From Lachnospiraceae bacterium (GTDB lineage: Bacteria; Bacillota; Clostridia; Lachnospirales; Lachnospiraceae): a DNA stretch of 64,000 nucleotides. Numbering within the stretch: the stretch's first letter is position 1; the number at the start of each line of letters is the position of its first letter. The position numbers and the translations under genes are program-made. Below, in pieces: positions 9,649 to 20,280 of this stretch. The notes under the pieces are model-generated. The model ran no database searches. It was not told where the DNA came from and saw only the letters and a program-made list of their open reading frames with translations. Location: NCBI GenBank assembly GCA_017412055.1, contig JAFQOW010000039.1, positions 124,001-188,000 on the forward strand. Direction: 5' to 3'.

Positions 9649-10413
9649 TTATCTTATGTGTTTTTCTATCTCTTCCAGCAACACATCACTTTTTGCTGGT
9701 TTTAAAATATATCCTGCCGGATGTAATGATAACACAGAATTAATGTGAGTAGCATCTCTAACACCTGTTAAAAATATTACTGGCACGTCCTTTACTTCCT
9801 CTACTTCCTTAAGCATCTTAAATGCCATCTTGCCGTCACATATAGGCATCTCATAATCAAGAAGTATTAAATCAGGTACCTTTTTTTCAATTATCATTAA
9901 CGCCTTCATAACAGATGTAGCAGTTTCCAATTCATAATTCTCTTTAAGAAGCTCATTTAACATTCTAAGCTGAAAAGCGTTATCATCAATAGCCAAAATA
10001 CATTTCTTTTCTTTTTCTGACTTAATAATTATCTTACTGTCTGAATCATATTCTATTCTCAACATATTACAGATAGTTTGTACAAGCTTATCATTTTCCA
10101 CAGGCATAACAAGAGCTCTATATTTACTTAAATCACTAAATGCACCATCACCTACTGCATCCATAGATACCTCTAAGCTTATCAACGGAATATGAGAATA
10201 ATTCGTTTTAAGCTCTTTTATAAATTCATCCTTAACCTCACCCATATCGTTTGTATTTATTACAAAAATATCTGGCTGGCTAAACTTCAATACACTTAAC
10301 ATAACTGATAAATTATCTATGCATACCTGTACAGTAAAAAATTGTGACAGATATGTCTTTGTTTCTTCAAAAGTCTCATTAAACTTTCCCACTAAAAAAA
10401 CTTTTTTCATCAT
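9649..10413 (-). CDS. Response regulator with degenerate plus intact receiver domains
   Basis: These 254 residues form two receiver folds in tandem. The first (about 4-115) lacks the phospho-Asp (FVINTND where LLD would be). The second (about 120-254) is intact ([23 protein letters not shown]). No DNA-binding or enzymatic output is present, so it probably acts by protein contact or as a phosphate sink. The ATG overlaps the kinase stop upstream (ATGA), showing tight coupling. The same architecture recurs at 24.0-24.8 kb next to another kinase. Confidence 0.87.
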   Translation of the reverse strand: MMKKVFLVGKFNETFEETKTYLSQFFTVQVCIDNLSVMLSVLKFSQPDIFVINTNDMGEVKDEFIKELKTNYSHIPLISLEVSMDAVGDGAFSDLSKYRALVMPVENDKLVQTICNMLRIEYDSDSKIIIKSEKEKKCILAIDDNAFQLRMLNELLKENYELETATSVMKALMIIEKKVPDLILLDYEMPICDGKMAFKMLKEVEEVKDVPVIFLTGVRDATHINSVLSLHPAGYILKPAKSDVLLEEIEKHIR

Positions 10414-12899
10414 CTTTCTCCTGCATATTCTCGTAACTTATGAATCGTATCTATAGCCTTTTCTTTTTCTAAATGCAATATCTCCATTGCAAGCTTATCT
10501 ATAATAACCTGCAATTCATTTATGTATTTATCTTTCTTCATCTCTATACACATAGCATCTACAATATCGTAATTATTCATACCAAGATTTGACTCTAACA
10601 TATCTAAAAATAATATGTCAATATTTTCTTTAACATCATCATTTTTCTTCGGCATTATCTCGGTAAGTGTTGCCTTATGCTTCTTTATCTGATTCATAAG
10701 CACTGGATGAAGTGATTTTATAGTCTCATAGTCCTTATCAATTACTGCCAACTCCTGCAATCTTGCAACTTTAGATAAAAGTAATGCTCCTACGGTGGCT
10801 GCACTGCTTTTTAGTCCGTGAACCTCAATTCTATATCTTTGTAATTCCTCCTCCAACATATCATTCTTAAATAAATCTTCCAGCTTGCTTTCAAGATTTT
10901 CTAAAGAATAATAAAAATCAACCAATATGTTTGCAAGTAATTTCTCATCTCTTAAAACATTAAGCGCATATTCAAAATCAAATTCATCAAGCTTTGGAAG
11001 TTCCTTTGGCACACTCTGCTCTATATTCATTTCTACCTTTTCAATTAAATCGTCAGGCATATACTTTAATATCATCTGCTCAAGCTCTTCTAGCATTATA
11101 GGTTTTGATATAAAATCTTCAAAGCCTTCATTAAGATATCTTTCCTTATCTCCTATAATAGCATTTGCAGTGAGCATAATAATTGGTGTATCCCTCTTTA
11201 TACCCAACTCAACTATCTTATGAAAAGTTTCTATTCCATCCATCTCAGGCATCATATGATCAAGAAATACCAAGTCCATTTTTTCCTTAGCAAGAATATC
11301 TATACACTCTTTTCCGCTCATAGCTTCATACATATTAAGCTGTGTATGTTTTAACAGACTCTTAAACACTTTTATATTTAGCTTATTATCATCTACAACT
11401 AATACCTTACCCTTAGGTGCGATAAATGCTATCTTAGTTTCATTATTATTATCTTCAGTCTTATATTCTCTAAAATCGCCTATAGGAGTAGCATCTGAAA
11501 TCTCCTGCTCTATTTCAAAGAAAAACTCACTTCCTTTTTCATATTCACTCTTAATCTGTAAATCACTTCCCATAAGTAAAAGAAACTGTTTTGCAATATT
11601 AAGTCCAAGTCCTGTGCCTTCCACATTTCTATTTCTTGATACATCAAGTCTACTAAATGCATCATAAATATTAGTTATTTCCTCTTCCTTTATACCTATT
11701 CCAGTATCTTTAACAGAAAAAAACACCTTCGCCCTATCATTATCCATAGTTGCTTTGATAATCAATGTCACCGAACCTTTATTGGTATACTTAATTCCGT
11801 TGGTTAATAAATTTAATACAACCTGTCGTATTCTCTTGCTATCGCCTATCATCTCAGATGGAAGACTTTCATCTACATCAAATATGAGCTCTAATCCTTT
11901 ATCAGCTGCTCTCATATAAGTCATATTATATAATTCATTCAGCAATGACTTAGAGCTATATTTAGCATTGACTATTTCCATATTTCCAGACTCTATCTTG
12001 GATGAATCTAGAATCTCATTTATAATACCAAGCAGTGTCATAGATGAATCCTTTACATCTTTGGCATATTTCTTTATCTCCTTCTCTTTACTTTCTCGCA
12101 ATATCATCTCATTCATACCTATTACAGCATTAACAGGTGTTCTTATCTCATGAGACATTTTTGCAAGAAACTGTGATTTAGTCTGATTAGCCCTTTCAGC
12201 ATCCTCCTTAGCCTTCTCTAACTCAGCTGTAAGCTTAGCTTTTTCAAGACTTCCACTTACTATTCTGTATAGATTATCAAATACATAGGAATACGCTATG
12301 TATATCAGACATCTTGGAACAACAAAGAATAATGTAAGTGTATAAAAAGGATTGCTATTTACTTTGGACAAACTAAATATACCATCTACAACATAGCTTT
12401 CAAGACCTCCTGTAGTTAGCAATGTCATATTGGCGTCACATAAACCAAAATAATATCCGCCATACACTGTAATAAATGTACTTAAAACCGTTAAAGTATA
12501 TATAAATTTCATAGCTCTTCTAGATGAATAAAGCGCAGCATAAAGCAAAGGTATAATGGTTACCAGCACAACATGATATGTTAGCGTAACACACATAATA
12601 GTATGCACTATCTCAACCACCAAAAGAAGAAAATATTTCATCCTAGAATCAGATAAATTCTTCCCCCTTAAAAGAAACATCACTGTTATATAGATAATCA
12701 TAGATGGAATATATCCGATTAGCATTATCTTTTGGTCTATTATAAAAATGTCTAATATATTTAAAATGAAGGCTATAGTATAAATAAGCATAGTTACGCC
12801 AAAGCACTTTATAACATATTTGTTTGCTATATATTCTCTGTCGGTTATATATGCTGATATGTCATAATAACTATCCTTTGTTTCCTTCGAATTTATCAT
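10410..12899 (-). CDS. Hybrid sensor histidine kinase with receiver and HPt domains
   Basis: The protein has 829 residues: membrane helices in the first 210, a short coiled coil, HisKA with His near 250 ([10 protein letters not shown]), HATPase ([14 protein letters not shown]), receiver with Asp near 547 ([11 protein letters not shown]), and HPt with His near 694 ([11 protein letters not shown]). It thus holds a complete internal His-Asp-His relay, whose final acceptor is probably the overlapping response regulator. The start is set at ATG 12899 because GGAGG precedes it; the frame extends 7 codons further without support. A TTGAAA-17-TAAAAT promoter lies upstream. Confidence 0.92.
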   Translation of the reverse strand: MINSKETKDSYYDISAYITDREYIANKYVIKCFGVTMLIYTIAFILNILDIFIIDQKIMLIGYIPSMIIYITVMFLLRGKNLSDSRMKYFLLLVVEIVHTIMCVTLTYHVVLVTIIPLLYAALYSSRRAMKFIYTLTVLSTFITVYGGYYFGLCDANMTLLTTGGLESYVVDGIFSLSKVNSNPFYTLTLFFVVPRCLIYIAYSYVFDNLYRIVSGSLEKAKLTAELEKAKEDAERANQTKSQFLAKMSHEIRTPVNAVIGMNEMILRESKEKEIKKYAKDVKDSSMTLLGIINEILDSSKIESGNMEIVNAKYSSKSLLNELYNMTYMRAADKGLELIFDVDESLPSEMIGDSKRIRQVVLNLLTNGIKYTNKGSVTLIIKATMDNDRAKVFFSVKDTGIGIKEEEITNIYDAFSRLDVSRNRNVEGTGLGLNIAKQFLLLMGSDLQIKSEYEKGSEFFFEIEQEISDATPIGDFREYKTEDNNNETKIAFIAPKGKVLVVDDNKLNIKVFKSLLKHTQLNMYEAMSGKECIDILAKEKMDLVFLDHMMPEMDGIETFHKIVELGIKRDTPIIMLTANAIIGDKERYLNEGFEDFISKPIMLEELEQMILKYMPDDLIEKVEMNIEQSVPKELPKLDEFDFEYALNVLRDEKLLANILVDFYYSLENLESKLEDLFKNDMLEEELQRYRIEVHGLKSSAATVGALLLSKVARLQELAVIDKDYETIKSLHPVLMNQIKKHKATLTEIMPKKNDDVKENIDILFLDMLESNLGMNNYDIVDAMCIEMKKDKYINELQVIIDKLAMEILHLEKEKAIDTIHKLREYAGER

Positions 12900-12937
12900 T
12901 TCACTTCCTCCAGTTTTCACGATTAAACATATGATAT

Positions 12938-12966
12938 ATTTTACATCATTTATCGCGTATTTTCAA
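12938..12966 (-). promoter_or_regulatory. Sigma-A-type promoter of the kinase/regulator run
   Basis: On minus: TTGAAA (12961-12966), a 17-bp spacer, then TAAAAT (12938-12943), about 40 bp before the kinase start. Confidence 0.55.
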
Positions 12967-12970
12967 GCTT

Positions 12971-12999
12971 TTGACATATTTATCTTTTCATATTAAAAA
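12971..12999 (+). promoter_or_regulatory. Candidate glnA promoter
   Basis: TTGACA (12971-12976) with a 17-bp spacer to a weak TAAAAA, giving about a 95-nt leader before glnA. The -35 is perfect and the -10 is poor. Confidence 0.35.
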
Positions 13000-13100
13000 A
13001 AATATGATAAAATTTTTTTAAGAGTGTTCGTTTCACATTTTAACAGAAATTATCATATCTATTAAACTGTAAGAAAACAAATGAGAAGGAGGCAATTAAA

Positions 13101-14525
13101 ATGGCAAAAACATTTCAAGAAATTATGAACATTATTAAGGAAAACGAAGTTCAGATGATTGACTTTAAGATTGTTGACATCAATGGTCAATATCGTCATG
13201 TAACCATTCCAGCTGAACAATTTTCTGAAGAAACAATAACTGACGGTATCGGTTTTGATGCTTCAAACTATGGTTATGCAGTTGTTGAGAAAAGCGATAT
13301 GGTATTTATACCAGATTTGGATACAGCAAATATTGATCCATTCTGCGGTGTTAAGACATTATCATTAACAGGTAATGCGATGATTATTGACTATCCAAAT
13401 AATCGTCCATTGGACCAGTATCCACGTAATATAGTACTTGCTGCTGAGCAGTATATGAAGGATACAGGGATCGCTGATACTATGTTAATTCTTCCAGAAT
13501 TTGAATTCCATTTATTTGACAATGTAGGATGGTCAGTTCAGCCAAATAAAATAGGCATGCATATTGATGCGACACAGGCGTACTGGAATAGCGATACAGA
13601 AGGACATGGTTGCGTAGTACCACATCAGAAGAATTATCACACTTCAAAACCATTTGACACTTCTTATGAATGTCGTTCCGAAATGTGTCTTGAGATGCAA
13701 AAAGCTGGTATCCCTATTAAATATCATCATCCAGAGGTCGGTGCAGCTGGACAGTTTGAAATCGAGCCAATGCTTGGTCAGATGTCAAAGATGGCTGATG
13801 CAACTATGATGATTAAATATATTATCCATAATGTAGCATTAAAGCACGGAAAAACTGCAACATTTATGCCAAAGCCAGTATATGGAGAGGCCGGTAATGG
13901 TATGCATGTACATATGTTATTACTCAAGGACGGCGAACCAGTATTCTCTGATGATAATGGTTACTCTCACTTAAGTGAAACAGCTCACTACTTTATGGGT
14001 GGTTTACTAAAGCATATTTCTTCATTATGTGCTCTTACAAATCCAAGCACTAATTCCTTCAAGAGATTAGTTCCTGGCTTTGAAGCTCCAGTTACTGTAG
14101 GTTATGCTACTTCTAACCGTAGTGCAGTTATCAGAATCCCAGCTTATGCAAAGACACCTAATTTAAGAAGATTTGAGATAAGAAACCCAGATGCTACTTG
14201 TAATCCATATCTTTGCTACGCTGCGATTCTTATGGCGGGCTTAGATGGTGTAATCAATAAAATTGATCCACACGCAAATGGTTGGGGTCCATACGATATG
14301 AACCTTTACTCATTATCAGATGAAGAAAAAACTAAGCTTTCTTCACTTCCTACATCTTTAGAGCAGGCATTAGATGCCTTAGAAAAGGATCATGATTATT
14401 TGACAGCTGGTGGAGTTTTCCCAGAACATCTTATTAAGAACTTTATCGCAAATAAGAGAAAGGAATGTATGGCAATGGCCGCTATTCCTCATCCAGCAGA
14501 ATTCGAAAAATATTTTAATATTTAA
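13101..14525 (+). CDS. glnA: Glutamine synthetase, type I (beta-like)
   Basis: The 474-residue protein makes glutamine from glutamate, ammonia and ATP. Visible family landmarks are the N-terminal beta-grasp domain (VDINGQYRHV), the active-site stretches FEFHLFD and GQFEIE, GNGMHVH, the flap and Arg region (NRSAVIRIP, RRFEIRNPDATCNPY), and the C-terminal AGGVFPEHLI. It contains NLYSLSDEE near the position of the adenylylation Tyr of the beta subtype (NLY), and C-terminal similarity to the enterobacterial enzyme is strong. AGAAGGAGG fixes the start. A single plus gene between minus runs, it is probably monocistronic. Confidence 0.95.
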   Translation: MAKTFQEIMNIIKENEVQMIDFKIVDINGQYRHVTIPAEQFSEETITDGIGFDASNYGYAVVEKSDMVFIPDLDTANIDPFCGVKTLSLTGNAMIIDYPNNRPLDQYPRNIVLAAEQYMKDTGIADTMLILPEFEFHLFDNVGWSVQPNKIGMHIDATQAYWNSDTEGHGCVVPHQKNYHTSKPFDTSYECRSEMCLEMQKAGIPIKYHHPEVGAAGQFEIEPMLGQMSKMADATMMIKYIIHNVALKHGKTATFMPKPVYGEAGNGMHVHMLLLKDGEPVFSDDNGYSHLSETAHYFMGGLLKHISSLCALTNPSTNSFKRLVPGFEAPVTVGYATSNRSAVIRIPAYAKTPNLRRFEIRNPDATCNPYLCYAAILMAGLDGVINKIDPHANGWGPYDMNLYSLSDEEKTKLSSLPTSLEQALDALEKDHDYLTAGGVFPEHLIKNFIANKRKECMAMAAIPHPAEFEKYFNI

Positions 14526-14528
14526 GAG

Positions 14529-14553
14529 TGCTCATCCTCGCGGAGCATTTTTT
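14529..14553 (+). terminator. glnA terminator
   Basis: Stem TGCTC/GAGCA (14529-14533, 14543-14547) followed by seven T just after the glnA stop. Confidence 0.65.
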
Positions 14554-14554
14554 A

Positions 14555-14628
14555 TGATATAGGAAGTTCAGAGAACTTTCCTATATCACAAAAAAGAGGT
14601 TGTAGATTTTCATGTCTACAACCTCTTT
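14555..14628. terminator. Two hairpins between convergent genes
   Basis: The first (14555-14588) pairs GATATAGGAA with TTCCTATATC. The second (14593-14628) is a perfect 14-bp stem (AAAGAGGTTGTAGA and its complement) with a T run on the minus strand. The second most likely ends transcription of the coiled-coil gene arriving from the right. Confidence 0.7.
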
Positions 14629-14656
14629 AATATATAAAAGCTACGTAACTTCACTT

Positions 14657-16129
14657 TTATAATAAATCAAATAATTTCTTCTTCTCTTCTTCGAATTCAG
14701 CTTCTGTTAAGATACCTGTATTCTTCATAATCATAAGCTTCTTAATACGCTTCTCGAATGCAACCATCTCATCAGCTGGCTCTGCTTTTGTAGCAGCCTG
14801 CTTCTTCTCAGCTTCAGCCTTTTCTTTAGCAAGACGTTCTGCTTCTTCCTTCTCTGCCTTTTCCTTAGCGAGACGTTCTGCTTCTTCCTTCTCTGCCTTT
14901 TCCTTAGCGAGACGTTCTGCTTCTTCCTTCTCTGCCTTTTCCTTAGCGAGACGTTCTGCTTCTTCTCTCTCTGCCTTTTCTTTAGCTAAGCGAACCTCTT
15001 CCTCTATCTTTGCTCTAGCGATACGGTCAGCCTCTTCTCTCTCTGCCATCTCTTTAGCAAGACGCTCTTCCTCTGCCTTCTGTATAGCCATACGTTCAGC
15101 CTTTTCCTTAGCAATACGCTCTTCTTCAGCTTTTTCCCTAGCGATACGCTCCTCTTCCTTGATTCTCTCAAGTCTTTCAGCTTCTTCTTTCTCTCTAGCG
15201 ATACGCTCTGCTTCTAAACGTGCCTGTTCAAGACGTGCCTCTTCCTCTTCTCTAGCCTTTCTCTCTGCCTCTTCCTTAGCTTTAGCTTCAGCCTCAAGAC
15301 GCTCTCTCTCAATACGTTCTGCCTCTGCTTTTTCTTCAGCAATTACGAGACTGTATTCCTTATTAGGGATAGCCTTTTGTAACTCATCATATATCTCAAC
15401 TGGCAACTTTAATGCTACATACTTGCCATTAACATTCTTATATGTTAATACAACGCCACCAAACTTTGAAATATCAATAGATACACCATCAAATTCAAGC
15501 TGCGATATAGCATCATACTTCTCTGTTATATCCTCAACCTTACCAAAGTAACGAACCTTATCATATGCAATACTAAACTTTCCATCCTGCTGATTCTGTC
15601 CATCTACAGCGACAACTCCAACTGCTGACTTATCAGCAGAAAAGCCTACATACTGCTTGTCCACATCCATAAGCTTGTGATACTTTGTCTCACCATTTAA
15701 TCCGTAAGCTTCCATTTTTTCATTGTAGAACTTCTTAGCGCCTTCTTTTTTCTCACGCTCTAAGAGTGCATTTCTAGTAGCCTCCTGAAAAAGCTTGTCT
15801 ACCATATCATATAAAACCTTCTTAGCTTCTTCAATCTTATCTACATTAGGTAATAAAAGCTTCGAATTACCTCTAGCTCTCTCTTCTTCATTTTCTGGAA
15901 CATATTCGATCTGTATACACTTGTTGTCGTTTATTTCCTTAATCTCAACCTTCTTAATATCGCTGATATTAAGTCTGAATGGTACTTCTCTTAACTCACC
16001 AATGTGGATTTCTGCTCCTGTGCCCTCTATGTAATCCTCATAGAGCTTTGCAGATATCTTCTTTTTCCCTAATAACCCTTTCTTATACTCGCCATTATAG
16101 TTGTATAAAACTCTTCCTTCTGCTGCCAT
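14657..16129 (-). CDS. SHOCT-domain protein with long charged coiled coil
   Basis: This protein has 490 residues. The first 260 or so form a beta-rich, PH-like portion in two similar halves. Residues about 270-440 are an uninterrupted Ala/Glu/Lys/Arg coiled coil of ERLAKEKAEKEEA-type 13-residue repeats. The last 35 residues are a SHOCT domain (MKNTGILTEAEFEEEKKKL). SHOCT domains are short C-terminal oligomerisation modules. No signal peptide or enzyme motif is seen, so it is probably a cytoplasmic scaffold. The repeats are nearly identical at DNA level over 14832-14948, so copy number may vary. Confidence 0.75.
   Translation of the reverse strand: MAAEGRVLYNYNGEYKKGLLGKKKISAKLYEDYIEGTGAEIHIGELREVPFRLNISDIKKVEIKEINDNKCIQIEYVPENEEERARGNSKLLLPNVDKIEEAKKVLYDMVDKLFQEATRNALLEREKKEGAKKFYNEKMEAYGLNGETKYHKLMDVDKQYVGFSADKSAVGVVAVDGQNQQDGKFSIAYDKVRYFGKVEDITEKYDAISQLEFDGVSIDISKFGGVVLTYKNVNGKYVALKLPVEIYDELQKAIPNKEYSLVIAEEKAEAERIERERLEAEAKAKEEAERKAREEEEARLEQARLEAERIAREKEEAERLERIKEEERIAREKAEEERIAKEKAERMAIQKAEEERLAKEMAEREEADRIARAKIEEEVRLAKEKAEREEAERLAKEKAEKEEAERLAKEKAEKEEAERLAKEKAEKEEAERLAKEKAEAEKKQAATKAEPADEMVAFEKRIKKLMIMKNTGILTEAEFEEEKKKLFDLL
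14832..14970. repeat. 39-bp tandem repeat inside the coiled-coil gene
   Basis: Three identical 39-bp units (14832-14870, 14871-14909, 14910-14948), each encoding 13 residues, with a diverged fourth unit after and a partial one before. Confidence 0.85.
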
Positions 16130-16342
16130 AAAATCGCCTCCTCTTATAAATATAGATTTAAACTTCTCACATCAGAAATAAACATTAAGCTTTAGTACAA
16201 CAGATCGTTCTTCCCAAATACCTATACATAAATTCTATAGGTTAGTTTATTGATTATACCACATTATCTTAATTTTTTCACTATAAAATGTAAATTTTGT
16301 TAAATTTGTTAAAAATCAACACCTAATTTTTATACACTATTT

Positions 16343-19300
16343 CTACATTTCTTCTTTTTCATAATACTTAACTGCACTCTTAGTAGAATTTTTAATATCA
16401 TATAATGATAAATCGGCATACTTTAATAATTCTGTTAAATCATCATTATCTTTTATATTATTACTATTAGAAACACCTATAGAACAAGATAGCTTCTTTT
16501 CTGTCTTTATAACTACCCTCTTACCTAAAAAGCTACTAATTTCATTGGTGTAACCATTCTTACCTAACAATACGTCAAGTGTCATCTTAGCTATAGCCAT
16601 AGCCTCATCCTTACATGAATCAATAAGCACGATTAAGAATTCATCTCCACCATATCTTACAGCAAAGCCTCTATCAGACGCCGACTCATTAAGTATATTG
16701 GCAACCTCTTTAAGTACCAAATCTCCCACATCATGACCAAAGGTATCATTGTAATACTTAAAGTTATCTAAATCAATGTATAAAACAGCTATATCAAGTG
16801 TCCTTCCACTTTCATTGGCTTCTGTCATAATCTTAGTTACACTGTCGTAGAATCCATTACGATTCTTAAGTCCTGTAAGATAATCTGTAAATGAAGATTC
16901 CTTAAGAGCTACATTTATACTTCTAATTTCATTAATATTATTAATCTTATCAACAGCTAAAATTAACTGTCTAAGTAAAAGATTAAATATATTAGCTTCG
17001 CTTTCATTTAATAGATATCTGTAGTTTTCAACATTCCAGCTTATACCCATATATATACAGCTTATAAACAAACTATCTAGCTCTTCATTCTCATAGAATG
17101 GATTGCATACTATAGAACACAATGTGTCCATACCAAATATATCAAGTATCTTCTTGTAATCCTCATAATTCTTGTCTATCTTGGCAGTCACAAAACCACT
17201 TTTATTCATTCCAAAATAGCTTCTTAATATGCTTATATGTTTTTCTTCAAGTTCAACCGAACCATCATTAAACATAATCTTATATGAATTCTCCGTAAAC
17301 TTAATATAAATAAATGTATTAAGATTAAAATTGAGCATAAAAGAATTAGCCGCTGTACGTATAAGCTCTTCCTGTGTCTTATTTGTAATCTCTAAAATAT
17401 TCTGCCATACAGATATAAATTCTATATAATTGCTCATATCTTGATTTTGCACAATTATACTTGTCTTATCTATAAGTGCATCTACATCCTGTATAGTATA
17501 CTTTTCAAGCTTCAGCTCATGCTTTTCCTGGACATACTGACCTGTTGACCGCATTTTTTCTAGAGATTCCACCTGGTCTAAATAACCAATATTCTTAGCA
17601 TATTCACAGGCTAAATCAATCATTTTATTAGCATTTTCACTATCACCTAAGGCAAAATAAGCCTCAGCCATAGCCACCTTCATCTGAACATAGCTAAAGA
17701 ACAAATTGCCTTCAGCAAGCATACAATGTATCTTAGCCTTCTTATAACATTCTAAAGCATTCTCATAATTTTCACTTTTTGCTTCTAAAAGTCCCTTTAC
17801 AAAGTAATGCAAGAACAGCTCATCATCATTACCTTTAAAGGCTCTATCCTCATTATTTTCATCCTTATATGTTCTTTTGTTAATTATATGATCTAAAAAT
17901 CTTTTATTAATTTTTAGATAAAAATTACTATCATATTCAAATGAAAGTCTAGTACAAGAAAGTGCCAAAAGACCATATAACTTAGCAAGATTACATACTC
18001 TTAAATCATTAAGTCGAAGCTTATCTATAATACGGAGACATGTTCTCAAAAGAGTATGGGCACTTTTATAATCCTCTGCCAAAATACAGTTAACTGACAT
18101 ATTATAAAGGGTCTCTCCCACTGCCTTTACATCACCGCTTCTCATAAAAACATCTAACGCTATATTATAACACTCATTTGACTTAACAAAATTACGAGAT
18201 GAGCAGCGAATATATCCTCGACCATTATTAGCTTCAGCCAATTCCTTTTCATCACTATCTTCAACCAAATCTATATATTTATCGTAATATTCCTCAGTAA
18301 CATTAAAATTACTTACTGAAGATGTAATCATAGCCATCTTTCTATATGCTTTTAACATAAGAGAAGTATTACCAAGTCTTTTTGCAATGCTTAATCCTTC
18401 AGAAAATCCTAGCGTTGAATCTTCCAGCTCCTTTGCACTTGTAGCTTTTCTATATTCATCAAATTCATTGTCATATCCGTAGATATACATATTTGCAAGA
18501 TGATTAAAATACTTATATTTCTTTATCTTCTCTATAAACTCTTCTGAAACTTCAACATTCTTAACAAAAAAGTAAATATTATGCCAGCCTGACATCTCTA
18601 TCATATACTGAAGCATCTCTGCTCTAAATATAAGCATATCATCCTGTAAATTAATCGCAGCTTCCATACATTTAGCCAGATGCTTCTTTGCCTGCTCTGT
18701 TTTGCTACTATACATCTGTGTGTATGTAAATATATAGTAATACTCAAAGTAATACCTATCTAACTTATATGTATCACACAATTCTTTAATAGAATCACAT
18801 ATAATCATAGCATTGGCAAAATCACCCATATTAAGAAGCACTTTTGCATACAAACTCATAAATTCAAACTTGCAATCCGCATCTATATTTATCTTTTCAC
18901 TTGTAATCTTTTTATGAATTCTCTGAAGATAATAGCTTGCCAGTTCAAACTCAACACTGCAATACATTATCTTTAATTTTTCAAGATATTCATATGCTTT
19001 TTTACTTTCAAAAACGTAACTGCTTGTTATCTCCACCTCTTCCTTGCTATCATATGTGCCTCCTTCATATATAAAGCCATTATGATTCATGACATTGACA
19101 AAATTAATCCATTCCTGTTTATTAATAGCAGCTACCCTTTTCAAATCATTATAAGCAGCAAGAATTCCAATATTTTTATTGTCTGAATTATCAACTAATT
19201 CTATTAACAAACTTATAGTTGACTTTGGAAGTATATGTATATTATCAATCATAATAAGCATAGGATGCTTTTTGCTAAGTGTGATGATGATATCTATCAT

Positions 19301-19708
19301 AGCATCAAGTATCTTTTTCTTTTCAAATTCTATCTCATCAAGAATAAAAGCTTCATATCGCTCACAGTCTCCGCTGTCAATATATGACTTTAAAAAAGGC
19401 TTATGAAGCTCGTATATTTTAAACATCTCTAAATACTCATCTATAGAAATATCACTATAATGCTTTATATAACAATTCTTAATTATAGTTAGAAATGGCT
19501 CATAGCTTGCTACCATCTCATCATTGGCAAACTTAAAATAATTAACCAATAATTTATCATACGTAGCCATAGCGTTCTTTGCATCTTCCTTGTCCAAGCT
19601 ATATTTGCCATAATGTTTTATTATCACATAGTTATTTATACTTCTACCTATGTTAGAAGCTATATAATTCATATATCCAACTGTAACTACTCGTTTTTTA
19701 CGTTTCAT
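16343..19708 (-). CDS. Diguanylate cyclase with ATPase-remnant and TPR-like regions
   Basis: The protein has 1,121 residues. The N-terminal part has a Walker-B-like strand (MLIMIDNIHIL, near residue 150) as in STAND/MalT-type ATPases, but no Walker A loop is visible. A long helical middle (about 240-720) looks like TPR repeats, followed by a GAF-like region (about 760-940). The C-terminal GGDEF domain has an intact RYGGDEF (1020-1024) and DLDNFKYYNDTFGH, so it should make cyclic-di-GMP. ATG 19708 was chosen over the upstream GTG at 19732 because GAGGG precedes it. It is soluble, so it presumably senses an internal cue or partner. Confidence 0.85.
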   Translation of the reverse strand: MKRKKRVVTVGYMNYIASNIGRSINNYVIIKHYGKYSLDKEDAKNAMATYDKLLVNYFKFANDEMVASYEPFLTIIKNCYIKHYSDISIDEYLEMFKIYELHKPFLKSYIDSGDCERYEAFILDEIEFEKKKILDAMIDIIITLSKKHPMLIMIDNIHILPKSTISLLIELVDNSDNKNIGILAAYNDLKRVAAINKQEWINFVNVMNHNGFIYEGGTYDSKEEVEITSSYVFESKKAYEYLEKLKIMYCSVEFELASYYLQRIHKKITSEKINIDADCKFEFMSLYAKVLLNMGDFANAMIICDSIKELCDTYKLDRYYFEYYYIFTYTQMYSSKTEQAKKHLAKCMEAAINLQDDMLIFRAEMLQYMIEMSGWHNIYFFVKNVEVSEEFIEKIKKYKYFNHLANMYIYGYDNEFDEYRKATSAKELEDSTLGFSEGLSIAKRLGNTSLMLKAYRKMAMITSSVSNFNVTEEYYDKYIDLVEDSDEKELAEANNGRGYIRCSSRNFVKSNECYNIALDVFMRSGDVKAVGETLYNMSVNCILAEDYKSAHTLLRTCLRIIDKLRLNDLRVCNLAKLYGLLALSCTRLSFEYDSNFYLKINKRFLDHIINKRTYKDENNEDRAFKGNDDELFLHYFVKGLLEAKSENYENALECYKKAKIHCMLAEGNLFFSYVQMKVAMAEAYFALGDSENANKMIDLACEYAKNIGYLDQVESLEKMRSTGQYVQEKHELKLEKYTIQDVDALIDKTSIIVQNQDMSNYIEFISVWQNILEITNKTQEELIRTAANSFMLNFNLNTFIYIKFTENSYKIMFNDGSVELEEKHISILRSYFGMNKSGFVTAKIDKNYEDYKKILDIFGMDTLCSIVCNPFYENEELDSLFISCIYMGISWNVENYRYLLNESEANIFNLLLRQLILAVDKINNINEIRSINVALKESSFTDYLTGLKNRNGFYDSVTKIMTEANESGRTLDIAVLYIDLDNFKYYNDTFGHDVGDLVLKEVANILNESASDRGFAVRYGGDEFLIVLIDSCKDEAMAIAKMTLDVLLGKNGYTNEISSFLGKRVVIKTEKKLSCSIGVSNSNNIKDNDDLTELLKYADLSLYDIKNSTKSAVKYYEKEEM

Positions 19709-19780
19709 ACATGTCCCTCTCAAAAATAACACGACTTAACTATGTCTATTATACATCAACTCTTCACATTTTACAATGAT

Positions 19781-19808
19781 AAAAAGGAATCGCCTTAACG
19801 ATTCCTTT
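19781..19808 (-). terminator. Terminator after the leucine-rich repeat segment
   Basis: Perfect 10-bp stem AAAGGAATCG/CGATTCCTTT with a six-base loop and a T5 run on minus. It lies 5 bp past the leucine-rich repeat stop, showing that this segment is the end of the metallopeptidase transcript. Confidence 0.75.
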
Positions 19809-19812
19809 AAAC

Positions 19813-20280
19813 CTATGCAAATGGCTCCTGTTCAACAGTAAATCCGTCACTCTTAGTAAACACAGCCTCATCATATGCTGTTCCTGTATAATGTACAGTT
19901 AATATTTGATTAGCATTTGTATTGCCTGTAACATCTACAGATGTCACTGATGTACATTCTGCCAAATTAATATACTCTACTGAAGAATAAGATAAATCAA
20001 TAGTTGTAAGATTAGCACATTGCATTACATATACTTGTGATATACTAGTCTTACCTGATAAATCTAATGTAGCGATATTAGTATGACTTAAGGCAACTCC
20101 TATTAATTTATCATTGTAAGATAAGTCTATGCTGGTTAATCCTGTACAATTCTCTAAGCTAACTACCTCCAGATTAATACAATCTGTTAAATCTATAGTT
20201 GTCAAATTGCTACATCCATACAGTGTAATACCTACCAATGCAGAACATCCTGTTAAATTGACAGAAGACAGTATTTTTAA
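19813..20280 (-). pseudogene. Leucine-rich repeat tail, out of frame with the upstream metallopeptidase
   Basis: About 155 residues of short leucine-rich repeats (pattern L-T-x-I-D-L-S/T-x-C-x-x-L) can be read from about 20280 to 19813. The frame is -1 relative to the preceding metallopeptidase and begins right at its stop (GAT-TAA-AAA). There is no ribosome site; the first usable start is a TTG at 20238, inside a repeat. Most likely this was the C-terminal domain of the same protein, separated by a single-base change near an A5 run. Programmed frameshifting is possible but unproven. It could mediate surface binding. Confidence 0.55.

Noticed and set aside
13000-13100. Riboswitch or glutamine-sensing RNA before glnA
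   Set aside because: The leader is short and AT-rich, with no recognisable conserved structure.
15159-15551. Long plus-strand open frame opposite the coiled-coil gene
   Set aside because: Ser/Arg/Ala-rich mirror of the AEE/KEK repeats on the true strand; no ribosome site.
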